38,606 nucleotides of DNA from Candidatus Equicola stercoris (GTDB taxonomy: Bacteria > Bacteroidota > Bacteroidia > Bacteroidales > Bacteroidaceae), in NCBI GenBank assembly GCA_018065415.1, contig JAGHTI010000063.1, positions 1 through 38,606 of the forward strand, in the 5' to 3' direction. Positions within the stretch are counted from its first letter, which is position 1, and each line of letters begins with the position of its first letter. Under the pieces are notes generated by a model that was given only the letters and a program-made list of their open reading frames with translations, was not told the DNA's origin and made no database searches. Shown here piece after piece: positions 10,020 through 19,096 of the stretch. The position numbers were made by a program, and so were the translations under genes.

Positions 10020-10988
10020 TCACCAGTTCCATGCAGACAAAACCACATCTTTTTCCACAGCATCCTCTATGTAATCTGGTAGATTGCAGAAAAAGTCTAT
10101 TTTTGTTTTTTTCTCCAATTCATCTATAGAAATAACATAATCCTGCAAATCGTTGTTTACTCGATTTATATTCTCATGCTCTATCCAAAATGCCATAGCT
10201 TTATATCCATAATTATTTTCTACACCCGTCTTGTGATTCTTGCAGAGCACTGCCATATAATAATACCTTGGAACTATTAGATGCCCTCCGACACGTTCTA
10301 TTATATGTTCTGACTTGTCGATGGTACCGCCACGTACAACGTAAAGTGTGTCAGCAAACCATGATGAACCCTGTTTGAAAGTGTTCCAACTTCTGACTTT
10401 GCCTTCCATCTTTCCCCATATACCGGCATTGAATCTATTCCACATTGGTTGCATGTTGGTCATATAGAATGTCTGACGGTTTGCTGCTGTAGATGTCTGG
10501 CGGTCATAAGATGCTAGCACATGTCCATGGTCATAACCACTTCCGTAAAAATAGTCTCTTTTGGTATAATATTTCTCTTCTATATCTTCATCCCAGAGAT
10601 ATTCATCATATCTGCCAGCAGTTCCAGACACATTAGTATTGTTTTTACCAAAATAATACATGGTAAAAGCACTCCAACGCTGTGTGTCTAGTTCGTAGTC
10701 CCACTCCGTTACGAAGTTTACACCAATGTCATTTGATTCATGGATGATGAAATAGTTTCCGGCACCTTTAAGTTTTGGTACTTCAAGACGCTTTGCTATT
10801 TTCAAAGCTTTCGCATCAGATACCGAAGCCGTATGTTGTTCCGTAAGCACGTTATTGGCATTTATGTTACCTTCATGGGGGGTGTCACCACCACCACCGT
10901 CATCTCCATCGCTGCAGTTAACTACCAACATACAGCAAACGAAGAAAATTAGATTATTCCATATTGTCCGTAGTTTATGTCTTCTCAT
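10020..10988 (-). CDS. Surface lipoprotein DNA/RNA non-specific endonuclease (NUC1/EndoG family), DHGH variant
   Basis: Lipobox LVVNC followed by SDGDD (LES-like); nuclease core GYDHGHVLASYDRQTSTAANRQTFYMTNMQPMWNRFNAGIWGKME. Confidence 0.9.
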   Translation of the reverse strand: MRRHKLRTIWNNLIFFVCCMLVVNCSDGDDGGGGDTPHEGNINANNVLTEQHTASVSDAKALKIAKRLEVPKLKGAGNYFIIHESNDIGVNFVTEWDYELDTQRWSAFTMYYFGKNNTNVSGTAGRYDEYLWDEDIEEKYYTKRDYFYGSGYDHGHVLASYDRQTSTAANRQTFYMTNMQPMWNRFNAGIWGKMEGKVRSWNTFKQGSSWFADTLYVVRGGTIDKSEHIIERVGGHLIVPRYYYMAVLCKNHKTGVENNYGYKAMAFWIEHENINRVNNDLQDYVISIDELEKKTKIDFFCNLPDYIEDAVEKDVVLSAWNW

Positions 10989-11007
10989 AATATCTAAATT
11001 ATTGTGA

Positions 11008-11015
11008 CAAAGGTA
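11008..11015 (-). promoter_or_regulatory. Bacteroidales -7 box TACCTTTG upstream of the nuclease gene
   Basis: Plus-strand caaaggta; about 20 nt before the nuclease ATG. Confidence 0.6.
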
Positions 11016-11040
11016 CTATATTGTTTGCTTTTATGCAAAT

Positions 11041-11072
11041 AAAAAGACCTGCAACAAATGTGCAGGCCTTTT
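11041..11072 (-). terminator. Rho-independent-type terminator downstream of the choice-of-anchor-J gene
   Basis: aaaaagacctgcaacaaatgtgcaggcctttt: stem AAAAGGCCTGCA/TGCAGGTCTTTTT on minus with T-tract; lies between 11104 and the nuclease promoter. Confidence 0.8.
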
Positions 11073-11103
11073 CTGGATTATCTTAAAATACAATACTATT
11101 ATT

Positions 11104-13122
11104 TTACTGAATAGAGAGTTTCTCCACTTCCCATGTCGGTGCACAAGAATCCGTACTCGTATATTTGAAGGCGAGATAGATAGTCTTGCCTGCATAGGTT
11201 GAGAAGTCGGCAGTATAATCACCGAAGGTCCAATCTGTACCAGCAGGCCAACCTGCCATGTTCACTACCGACCAGTTTGCCTTATCTGTAGAAACCATCA
11301 CGTTTACATGGTCAGCACGGTTACCACCCTTCAACTGATTCATTGCCTCGTGTATTGTAAGTGTACTTACACCTGATGGCAAATTGATAGCAGGAGAGAT
11401 TAGCCAACTTTCAGCAGCAAGGCATTTGGAAATGTAAGCAGATGCTTTCATACCGTATCTTGAATCGAAGTTCCATACGTAAGTCAGTCCTTCTGGCAGT
11501 GTCTTGTCTTCAATAGTCCAGTCACCCTGTGAACCTGTTGTCTTGAAGTCCATAAAGTAACCTTCACCTACAGGCTTTGGATCATCACCTGGCTTTGTTC
11601 CGAATGTCTTACCATCACACTCTGCGTATGTTGTGCCCTTCAAACCAGCAGCACCGAAGTATTTCTCCAAAGAGCCATAGATAAGAAGTTCTTTCTTATA
11701 CATTCCTGCGTTATCCATGAGGTTAATGCCTGTACGAACAGCAGAGCCACCAACTAACTGAATAGGAAGACATTTGCTTATATCTGTTTCATCTGCAGAA
11801 GTTGCAATGATGATGTTTGAAGCAACAGCACCATCAGTTCCGAATACTGCTTCTGCCAATTTCTGACCTGGTATGAAACCTACGATATAACCTTTTACAT
11901 ATCCATTTCCTGACTGATGAGCCTGTGCACCAGCAATGGTGTATGGGTCTTCGTATGTACCGCTACCTTCTTCTGATGGATGAGGTGGCACTGGAGCAGA
12001 ACCTTCAGATACTTTTACAGACTTTATTTCCCATGTTGGTTCTGTCTTCTCTGTACTTGCATATTGGAAAGCAAGGAACATCTTCTTACCTACAAAAGCG
12101 GAAAGGTCTGCCGTTGCCTCTGAGAATGTCCAGCTATCAGATGTCGGCCATCCAACAACAGTTACTTTCTTCCAGTCTGCCTTATTTATTTCTCCACCTT
12201 CTGTATAAGTGTCAGAAGCATAAACATCTAAGACTCCATCGTGAGGAGTACCAGAAAGATAATTGATTGCCTGATTGATAGTCATTACTGGTGATGTTGC
12301 CTCTGCAAGGTCTATTTCTGGAGAAACCAACCAACTTTCCGCAACGTACTTTTGTCCGTCATAAGCCTTTGCTACCATACCATAAGATGCACTTTGTGTC
12401 CATACATCAGTGAATTCACCACTGACATGCTTTACCATAAACTTACCCTGTGAAATGGTGAAGTCTTGATTCAGATAATCATCAGAAGGTACTGGCTTAG
12501 GTTCTGCTTTACCTTCTTTCATCTCAAAGTTCTGCAACTCCCATGTTGTAGAAGAAGACTCAGGAGCATAGAATGACAATGCCACATACACCTTTTCCTT
12601 ATTTACATAGTCTGCAGGAACGGCAATGTTTCCAGAAGTGTAGAGTGTCCAGTCAGAATAACTTGAGCCTACTGGAGTCCAAAGAATTTCTTCCCATGTT
12701 GCAGATTCAAAGTCCTTACCATCATAATCATTAGATATGAAGATTTTGTGATAATTTTCCCAACCAGGTACTCTGTCAAAATAACGGATAGTGTAGTCAA
12801 AGCAGATGACAACATCGCCTGAAAGAGAATTAGTCTTCAAAGCTGGAGAAATGAGATAACCTGCAACCTCCTTGTTAGACTTTGACCCTGTTCCATCCCA
12901 GTCCTGATAACCCGTTGCCTGAACGTATGAAGAGCCTTGATCCCAAGGATTTTCACCAGAGCCTATCTCCGTAGAAATAAATGTTGTCCATCCTTTATTA
13001 AGATTTCCGCTCAGATAAGGCAAATCGCCTTGTGAAGGATTGTCGTATGGTTCTGGAACATCAGCACATGCTACAAACATCAAGCTGAGTAAACCGAATA
13101 CTAAAAACTTAATCTTTTTCAT
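11104..13122 (-). CDS. Lipoprotein with three choice-of-anchor-J-like modules and one DUF6359/OB-like module
   Basis: Lipobox MFVAC; repeated module endings TTWELQNFEMKEG / PTWEIKSVKVSEG / PTWEVEKLSIQ; central GSGTYEDPYTIAGAQAHQSGNGYVKGYIVGF. Confidence 0.8.
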   Translation of the reverse strand: MKKIKFLVFGLLSLMFVACADVPEPYDNPSQGDLPYLSGNLNKGWTTFISTEIGSGENPWDQGSSYVQATGYQDWDGTGSKSNKEVAGYLISPALKTNSLSGDVVICFDYTIRYFDRVPGWENYHKIFISNDYDGKDFESATWEEILWTPVGSSYSDWTLYTSGNIAVPADYVNKEKVYVALSFYAPESSSTTWELQNFEMKEGKAEPKPVPSDDYLNQDFTISQGKFMVKHVSGEFTDVWTQSASYGMVAKAYDGQKYVAESWLVSPEIDLAEATSPVMTINQAINYLSGTPHDGVLDVYASDTYTEGGEINKADWKKVTVVGWPTSDSWTFSEATADLSAFVGKKMFLAFQYASTEKTEPTWEIKSVKVSEGSAPVPPHPSEEGSGTYEDPYTIAGAQAHQSGNGYVKGYIVGFIPGQKLAEAVFGTDGAVASNIIIATSADETDISKCLPIQLVGGSAVRTGINLMDNAGMYKKELLIYGSLEKYFGAAGLKGTTYAECDGKTFGTKPGDDPKPVGEGYFMDFKTTGSQGDWTIEDKTLPEGLTYVWNFDSRYGMKASAYISKCLAAESWLISPAINLPSGVSTLTIHEAMNQLKGGNRADHVNVMVSTDKANWSVVNMAGWPAGTDWTFGDYTADFSTYAGKTIYLAFKYTSTDSCAPTWEVEKLSIQ

Positions 13123-13146
13123 TGTATTTTGTATTTTTATTTGTTT

Positions 13147-14034
13147 TTACTTATCTAATAACTCATCACAATCATCAATAGAACGCAGGATAAATTCCCA
13201 GTTGCTCTTGTAGCGTTTCACCGTACCGCGTATGTTAACCTTTCCTGCTGGTATTGTGTCTGCACAGAATTTAGCATAATTGCTTGTATAAACCATTACG
13301 GAGGAACTCTGTTCTACGAAATAGAGAGATTTTGAACCAGAACCTACATTTGGTGTAGCCCATGTAGTCTTGCCACCTTCTTTGAAGGTCACATTCTTCA
13401 GTTCTCCCAGCAATCCAGCATCCTTGAACAAATCCCAAGATGTCTTTTCTGAGCCTTCTGCAAATGTAATTGGCCCATAGACATAATTCTCGGGATCCAC
13501 ACCAGAGCAATTCTCATCATAACGATAAACCTCTCCTGTAATCTTGAAATGTTGTTGCCAGCGCATAGGACTCATACGTGACACATAAGTGTTTCCCGAA
13601 GAATTAGTATAAGGAGTCCCTATCTCTGCCTGCAGACCGTAGTTACCAACATATAATCCTTGCAGTTCAACCAATATCTCAGTACCAAGAGGAAGATATC
13701 CCCAGATACCGCCTTGAGAGATAGCGATGATGATTGCTCCTGTTTCATCTTGAACGGCAATCTCGCTGTACATGTTTCCACCTATGTCATTTCCTGTCAC
13801 AACACACAATAACTGCATTGATTCTGTTACCTGTTCATAAGCATAATCAGTCAAAATCTGACTCTTATACATATTCTTTAGGTCTGCGATAGTGATGACA
13901 TTTGTCTTCTTCAAATCATTGTTACCATATACACCTTCAGTGTTAGGGGTATCCCAATCCTTATCCATACAGCTTGTCATACAAACTGTCATGATGAACA
14001 TCAAACTGAATGTAAAATACTTTATATTTTTCAT
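13147..14034 (-). CDS. DUF5689-like lipoprotein
   Basis: Lipobox MTSC; ITIADLKNMYKSQ...QLLCVVTGNDIGGNMYSEIAVQDETGAIIIAI...VELQGLYVGNYGLQAEIG. Confidence 0.75.
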   Translation of the reverse strand: MKNIKYFTFSLMFIMTVCMTSCMDKDWDTPNTEGVYGNNDLKKTNVITIADLKNMYKSQILTDYAYEQVTESMQLLCVVTGNDIGGNMYSEIAVQDETGAIIIAISQGGIWGYLPLGTEILVELQGLYVGNYGLQAEIGTPYTNSSGNTYVSRMSPMRWQQHFKITGEVYRYDENCSGVDPENYVYGPITFAEGSEKTSWDLFKDAGLLGELKNVTFKEGGKTTWATPNVGSGSKSLYFVEQSSSVMVYTSNYAKFCADTIPAGKVNIRGTVKRYKSNWEFILRSIDDCDELLDK

Positions 14035-14049
14035 AACTCTGTCTCCTTC

Positions 14050-16866
14050 TTAGAATCTATATGTAACAATGAACATACCGTTAATGCCATAAGCATAGTA
14101 TTTTTTCGGATTCATACTGAACACGTAAGTACGTGCATTACCACTGCTAGTGTAGTCGGCACGACTCTGTTCGTAACCACCTGTACAGAAGTCACGTTTG
14201 TTCAGGATGTTAGTAAGCATGAGGTTTACAGAAAGAGAGCCTTTCTTTACATAAATAGAACGTCCGATACTTGCATCAAGCATGAAACCTCCGTTTCCTT
14301 TTGCTTGCGAAGCCTTGTCGTAATCAAATTCACCTGTATTGGTAATCAGGTCATTTGCTGCTGCTGTACTCTCGAAACGATAAGTAGGAGAATAAGACAG
14401 ATAGATACGATCGTAGTAGTTTCCGTACAAATCAAGATACCATCCTTTTGCATGATAACTCAATCCAAGGCTTGCAGCTGTCAATGGCGTGCCACTTTCA
14501 CGCATGCCCTTGATGTGTGCAAGGTCATCATCGTATGTACCTTTCGTTGACATCAGATAACGTACATCCACATCTTTCGTATATTTAGCTTCACCGATAG
14601 TTCCAAGCAAGTTTACATCAAAAGCAGATGTTATCTTTATTTTTGCACCCAGTTCGGCTCCGTAATACTCTTTGTCAATTCCTGTTAAAGACATGTATGA
14701 GAAAGAGTTGGCATCATCGAAGTATAATGGCAACCACTCTGTACCATCCTTAGTCTGACTATAGTATCCCATGAGATTTACTTTCAGCCACGCACTCTGA
14801 TATTGATATGATACTTCAGAAGAGAAAATTCTCTCTACCTTCAGGTTATTAACAAAATCGTTATTTACTTCTGGGGCAGCAAAAGCTGTACTTGCTATAG
14901 GTGCCATTGTCTCGAATCCACATCCAAGAGATAACGAATGACCTCTGCCAAGGGTAATGAAAGCACCTGCCTTTCCACCACCATCAAGGAACTTTGCTGT
15001 TCCACTCTTACCGAAAGAGTTGGTTGGAGCAAGTCCGTTCTGCATCTTACCATCACGTTGCATCGTAGTACCACCAATTCTACCACTCAGGTAATAATGC
15101 ATTGCCCGATAGTCGCCAGCAAATGTAGCCCATGCGTTTGCTTTGTTTGTCAAGATATTGTAATCAGCCATAAACTTATCACCTTCTCCGACCATCTTTC
15201 CGCCATCACGCATATCATACATGAGCTGAGTAGAACCAGTACCATAATTGCTGGAAGCATAAGTATTGATATTGTGGAAAGACTTAGCACCGAGCAAATC
15301 ATCAATAGTATAGTAATGGTAGCCAACATTTTTCTGCAGTGAGATACCACCTGTCAACTTGTGATTCTTGTTTATCTGATGCTGAATGTTTGAAGCGAGT
15401 GTTAGGTTGAAGACATTGTTATGTCGTGCCTGTAGGTAATACATAGCATCAATGCCAGCCTTGTTGGCAGACTCATTAGAAGCATATAGTTGATTCCAGT
15501 TTATCTGTCTGTTTGCTTCAGAATAGGTAAAATAGTCATAAGCTGTCTGCCAGTCACGTAGGTTCTGTAAGGTACGGTTAGGACTATCTATATCCCATAC
15601 GTTATAGAAATTACTTGGCATCTTCTTGTAATAGTCCGGCTGTGGGTTTTCAGAATTGTTGTAGTTCAACTTTGTTGTGCTATACATACTGTAGCGACCA
15701 GACAGTGTTGTAGTGAGTTTTGTGTTGTCATTTATCTTCCAATCCCAAGTAAACAAACCTGTCGGAGCATAATCTTTTACAATACGTGAATTACGCACCT
15801 TGCCATCATGATAACCCCAGTAAGGGTTGTAGGTATAGCTGTTTGCCAACCAGTAACCTTCATCAGTGGAAGCACCCTGTGTAGAGCGTTCCGTTGGGTT
15901 ACCCCAAGTTACGAATGAAAGACTATGGTGGTCATTGATACGCTTTTCCACTCCCAAGAAATAAGAGAGGGCATTATAGAACGTACCTTTTACATAACCA
16001 CGCTGTGCCCAACGATAGGTCACAGCACCAGAGAATGCCCAACCATTTTCCATAAGTCCAGTGTTGTACGTGTACATACCACGAACAGTATAGTTTCTGT
16101 TGGCACCTGCTATGGAAGCTTTGTGACCATTGGCGAAACTGCTTGGACGGAAATTGTAATTGTTACTTCCTGCCATACCACCCATTGCATAGGTGTTGTC
16201 TTCAAAAGGCAATGTACTTTCTACACCACGAGTCTGATTGTTAAGACCACCTACGAGAGAATACCCGAAAGAACCTCTTTCAAGATCGTTCATGGGGTTG
16301 CCATTGATATAAATATCATTGTACTTCGGGTTCATACCACGATACTTGAAACGCATCGGACTGAACCTGTACCCCACATTACTGGCATAAATGTTCGACG
16401 AACTTCCGACGATACTCACGTTTTGTGACATATCATCATTTTCACCCAACTGAGTTTCGGTAAAGGTAAAGGTGTTTTCTGTCATCTCTGACTCCTCACC
16501 TCCACCATTTATCAGCACAACGTTAATGTTTGACTTGCCGCTTACGTTGACATCCTGAGAATACATACCAATGTAAGAAACAATTACATGACTTTTTGAG
16601 GAAACATTCGGACTAAACTCACCGTTAAAGTCTGAGGTGGTAGCATTTGTAGTACCCTTCTCGACGATTGTCGCACCGATGATGGGTTTACCATCTGCAT
16701 CCTTAACTGTTCCCTTCAGCGTATCTGCTGATATTGCTGTTGTGATAAGTAAACACAATAACGTCAGCGAAATACGAAAAAAATTCATTTTTGACATAAC
16801 AGTTTGGGCAAAAGAAAACTGCGCACAACAAAATGCCAAAAGGACAAATTTAATTTTTAAACGCAT
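14050..16866 (-). CDS. TonB-dependent receptor with carboxypeptidase-like regulatory N-terminal domain, no SusD partner
   Basis: LKGTVKDADGKPIIGATIVEKGTTNATTSDFNGEFSPNVSSKSHVIVSYIGM; plug FKYRGMNPKYNDIYINGNPMNDLERG; beta-barrel ending in F. Alternative starts at 16797 and 16788. Confidence 0.88.
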   Translation of the reverse strand: MRLKIKFVLLAFCCAQFSFAQTVMSKMNFFRISLTLLCLLITTAISADTLKGTVKDADGKPIIGATIVEKGTTNATTSDFNGEFSPNVSSKSHVIVSYIGMYSQDVNVSGKSNINVVLINGGGEESEMTENTFTFTETQLGENDDMSQNVSIVGSSSNIYASNVGYRFSPMRFKYRGMNPKYNDIYINGNPMNDLERGSFGYSLVGGLNNQTRGVESTLPFEDNTYAMGGMAGSNNYNFRPSSFANGHKASIAGANRNYTVRGMYTYNTGLMENGWAFSGAVTYRWAQRGYVKGTFYNALSYFLGVEKRINDHHSLSFVTWGNPTERSTQGASTDEGYWLANSYTYNPYWGYHDGKVRNSRIVKDYAPTGLFTWDWKINDNTKLTTTLSGRYSMYSTTKLNYNNSENPQPDYYKKMPSNFYNVWDIDSPNRTLQNLRDWQTAYDYFTYSEANRQINWNQLYASNESANKAGIDAMYYLQARHNNVFNLTLASNIQHQINKNHKLTGGISLQKNVGYHYYTIDDLLGAKSFHNINTYASSNYGTGSTQLMYDMRDGGKMVGEGDKFMADYNILTNKANAWATFAGDYRAMHYYLSGRIGGTTMQRDGKMQNGLAPTNSFGKSGTAKFLDGGGKAGAFITLGRGHSLSLGCGFETMAPIASTAFAAPEVNNDFVNNLKVERIFSSEVSYQYQSAWLKVNLMGYYSQTKDGTEWLPLYFDDANSFSYMSLTGIDKEYYGAELGAKIKITSAFDVNLLGTIGEAKYTKDVDVRYLMSTKGTYDDDLAHIKGMRESGTPLTAASLGLSYHAKGWYLDLYGNYYDRIYLSYSPTYRFESTAAANDLITNTGEFDYDKASQAKGNGGFMLDASIGRSIYVKKGSLSVNLMLTNILNKRDFCTGGYEQSRADYTSSGNARTYVFSMNPKKYYAYGINGMFIVTYRF

Positions 16867-16924
16867 AATTAATTTGAAATATAAATGTATTAGTTTGTGA
16901 TTTCGGTATTTTTTTATCGGTCTG

Positions 16925-16932
16925 CAAAATTA
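16925..16932 (-). promoter_or_regulatory. Bacteroidales -7 box TAATTTTG upstream of the TonB receptor operon
   Basis: Plus-strand caaaatta about 58 nt upstream of the first start. Confidence 0.55.
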
Positions 16933-16993
16933 CAATAAAGAAAAGATAAAAACAAAAAATAATAAAATTATTTTAGAGTTATACGTTTTGTTG

Positions 16994-17001
16994 TACCTTT
17001 G
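16994..17001 (+). promoter_or_regulatory. Bacteroidales -7 box TACCTTTG immediately upstream of aroA
   Basis: tgtacctttgcattgatgaaa; matches TAnnTTTG; ATG begins 6 nt after the box. Confidence 0.65.
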
Positions 17002-17006
17002 CATTG

Positions 17007-18206
17007 ATGAAATACAAAATCACTGCACCAAAAAAAATGAAGGCAGAAGTAATATTGCCTGCATCTAAGAGTATCAGCAATAGGGCATTGATGATAAGTG
17101 CTTTGTGTAAAAAGAATTTTATCATCAAAAATCTTTCCTACTGTGATGACACCCAAATCATTGCTGAGGCACTTAATGCAAAAAAAATGGACTCTCCACA
17201 GACCATCGATATTGGTAATTGTGGTACGGCAATGCGTTTTCTTACAGCCTATTTCGCTATTCAGGGGGGAGATTTTATTCTGACTGGCAACGAGAGGATG
17301 AGATGCCGCCCTATCGGAGCACTTGTCAATGCCTTGCAATCTCTCGGAGCAGACATCAGATATTTGGAAAAAACGGGATTCCCTCCGCTCAAGATTACTG
17401 GTAAAAAGTTTGATGGTGGAATGGTGGAAATCTCCAGCAACATCTCTTCACAATTCGTGTCTGCACTACTACTTATTGCACCTGTATTAAAGAATGGACT
17501 TTCAATAAAACTTAACGATGAAATCGCATCAAAACCATATATAGATGTTACAATGTGGTTGATGAAAGAGTTTGGTGTTGAAACAGAATGGACAGAGTCC
17601 AATATCTTGATAGTAAAACCACAAGAATACGTACCTCACGACATCATCATAGAAAAAGACTGGAGTGCTGCGTCCTATTGGTATGAGATTGTTGCATTAA
17701 GCGAAGACCCTGATGCTGAAGTTGTCTTGAAAGAAATGAATAAAGACAGTCTGCAGGGTGATAAAACCATCATGGATATCTACAAATCATTTAATGTTGC
17801 TTCCGAATTTGTTGGCAATGACCTTATCATAAAGAAAACTAGCCAACAGCCAATGGACGAAATGCCTATTTCTTTCCGTAATTGTCCTGACATCGCTCCA
17901 ACAGTAATGGCAACATGCAAGGGACTTGGCATGAAACCACAGTTTTCTGGATTGGAAAACCTACGATACAAGGAGTCTGACAGACTTGTGGCAATGGAAG
18001 AGGAACTTAGAAAAACAAACAGTTTCAGCGATACATTATCGTTTCATTCTTATAATGATCATCGTATTGCCATGTCGCTCGCACCATTATCGTTACGTGG
18101 TTATACAGTACAGATTGATGATGTTGATGTCGTAAAAAAATCCTACCCTTCTTTTTGGCAGGACCTCAGAAGGGCAGGATTTAATGTTATCGATTTTGTT
18201 CAATGA
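17007..18206 (+). CDS. aroA: 3-phosphoshikimate 1-carboxyvinyltransferase (EPSP synthase)
   Basis: ILPASKSISNRALMISAL; IGNCGTAMRFLTAYFA; LRYKESDRL; YNDHRIAMSLAP. ORF-track start 17004 is TTG; ATG at 17007 preferred. Confidence 0.95.
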   Translation: MKYKITAPKKMKAEVILPASKSISNRALMISALCKKNFIIKNLSYCDDTQIIAEALNAKKMDSPQTIDIGNCGTAMRFLTAYFAIQGGDFILTGNERMRCRPIGALVNALQSLGADIRYLEKTGFPPLKITGKKFDGGMVEISSNISSQFVSALLLIAPVLKNGLSIKLNDEIASKPYIDVTMWLMKEFGVETEWTESNILIVKPQEYVPHDIIIEKDWSAASYWYEIVALSEDPDAEVVLKEMNKDSLQGDKTIMDIYKSFNVASEFVGNDLIIKKTSQQPMDEMPISFRNCPDIAPTVMATCKGLGMKPQFSGLENLRYKESDRLVAMEEELRKTNSFSDTLSFHSYNDHRIAMSLAPLSLRGYTVQIDDVDVVKKSYPSFWQDLRRAGFNVIDFVQ

Positions 18207-18210
18207 CTAC

Positions 18211-19044
18211 TTACTGAGCTGGTTTAGCGTCAAGAAGTTCCATGAACTGATCCAGTTTCGGAGTTATGATAATCTGTGTACGGCGGTTACGTTGCTGTCC
18301 CACTTCTGAATCATTGTCAGCAATAGGGTTATATTCTCCACGTCCACCGGCTGTCATACGCTTAGGATCTACACCGAACTTGTTCTGCAGATACTGAACA
18401 ACACTTGATGCACGCAAACAGCTGAGGTCCCAGTTGTTACGGATATTTGGACGACTGATAGGAACATTGTCCGTGTTACCCTCGATGAGCACATCATAAT
18501 CCTTGTAATCAGTTATAATCTTTGAAATCTTTGAAAGGATTTCTTCTGCACGGTTACTGATTTCATAACTACCCGTCTTGTAGAGCATATTATCATTAAG
18601 TGATATATATACCACGCCCTTCAACACCTGTACGTCCACATCTTTCAGTTCTTCTCTTGACAGAGAACGTGTAAGGTTGTTGGTGAGGATGAGATTCAAA
18701 GAATCTGATTTGCTCTTCAGTTCTGTCAGATGACGGATATACTGATTGGATTCGTTAATCTGATCTACGAGTTTAGAGATGTTGACATTTGTCTCGCTTC
18801 CTGACTTGAGACTGTTGTCAAGAGAAGACTGCAAAGCCTTGTTGGCAGTGAGTAGAGTCTTCATCTGATCTTCAAGGCTGAGTACTCGTGCGTTAGCCGC
18901 AGCAAGCTGTTCCTTGGTGTCCTGATAACTGCTCTGCAACTGCTTATTTTCAGTTTGGCAGTTTTCCAACGCTTTTTTGCTTGCGCAAGAATTGAAACCT
19001 ACGCAGCAAACAACTGTTAATACTAAAATACTTACCTTTTTCAT
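18211..19044 (-). CDS. OmpA family outer-membrane lipoprotein
   Basis: Lipobox GFNSC; coiled-coil region; OmpA C-domain VLIEGNTDNVPISRPNIRNNWDLSCLRASSVVQYL...GRGEYNPIADNDSEVGQQRNRRTQIIITPK. Confidence 0.92.
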   Translation of the reverse strand: MKKVSILVLTVVCCVGFNSCASKKALENCQTENKQLQSSYQDTKEQLAAANARVLSLEDQMKTLLTANKALQSSLDNSLKSGSETNVNISKLVDQINESNQYIRHLTELKSKSDSLNLILTNNLTRSLSREELKDVDVQVLKGVVYISLNDNMLYKTGSYEISNRAEEILSKISKIITDYKDYDVLIEGNTDNVPISRPNIRNNWDLSCLRASSVVQYLQNKFGVDPKRMTAGGRGEYNPIADNDSEVGQQRNRRTQIIITPKLDQFMELLDAKPAQ

Positions 19045-19096
19045 GATTTTTCTGTTTAATCAATTATTAGACTCATTAAATATATGATTGGTTTAA

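Noticed and set aside
11104-16866. Classical SusC/SusD polysaccharide utilization locus
   Set aside because: No SusD-like protein or glycoside hydrolase is present; the receptor partners are DUF5689-like and choice-of-anchor-J proteins.
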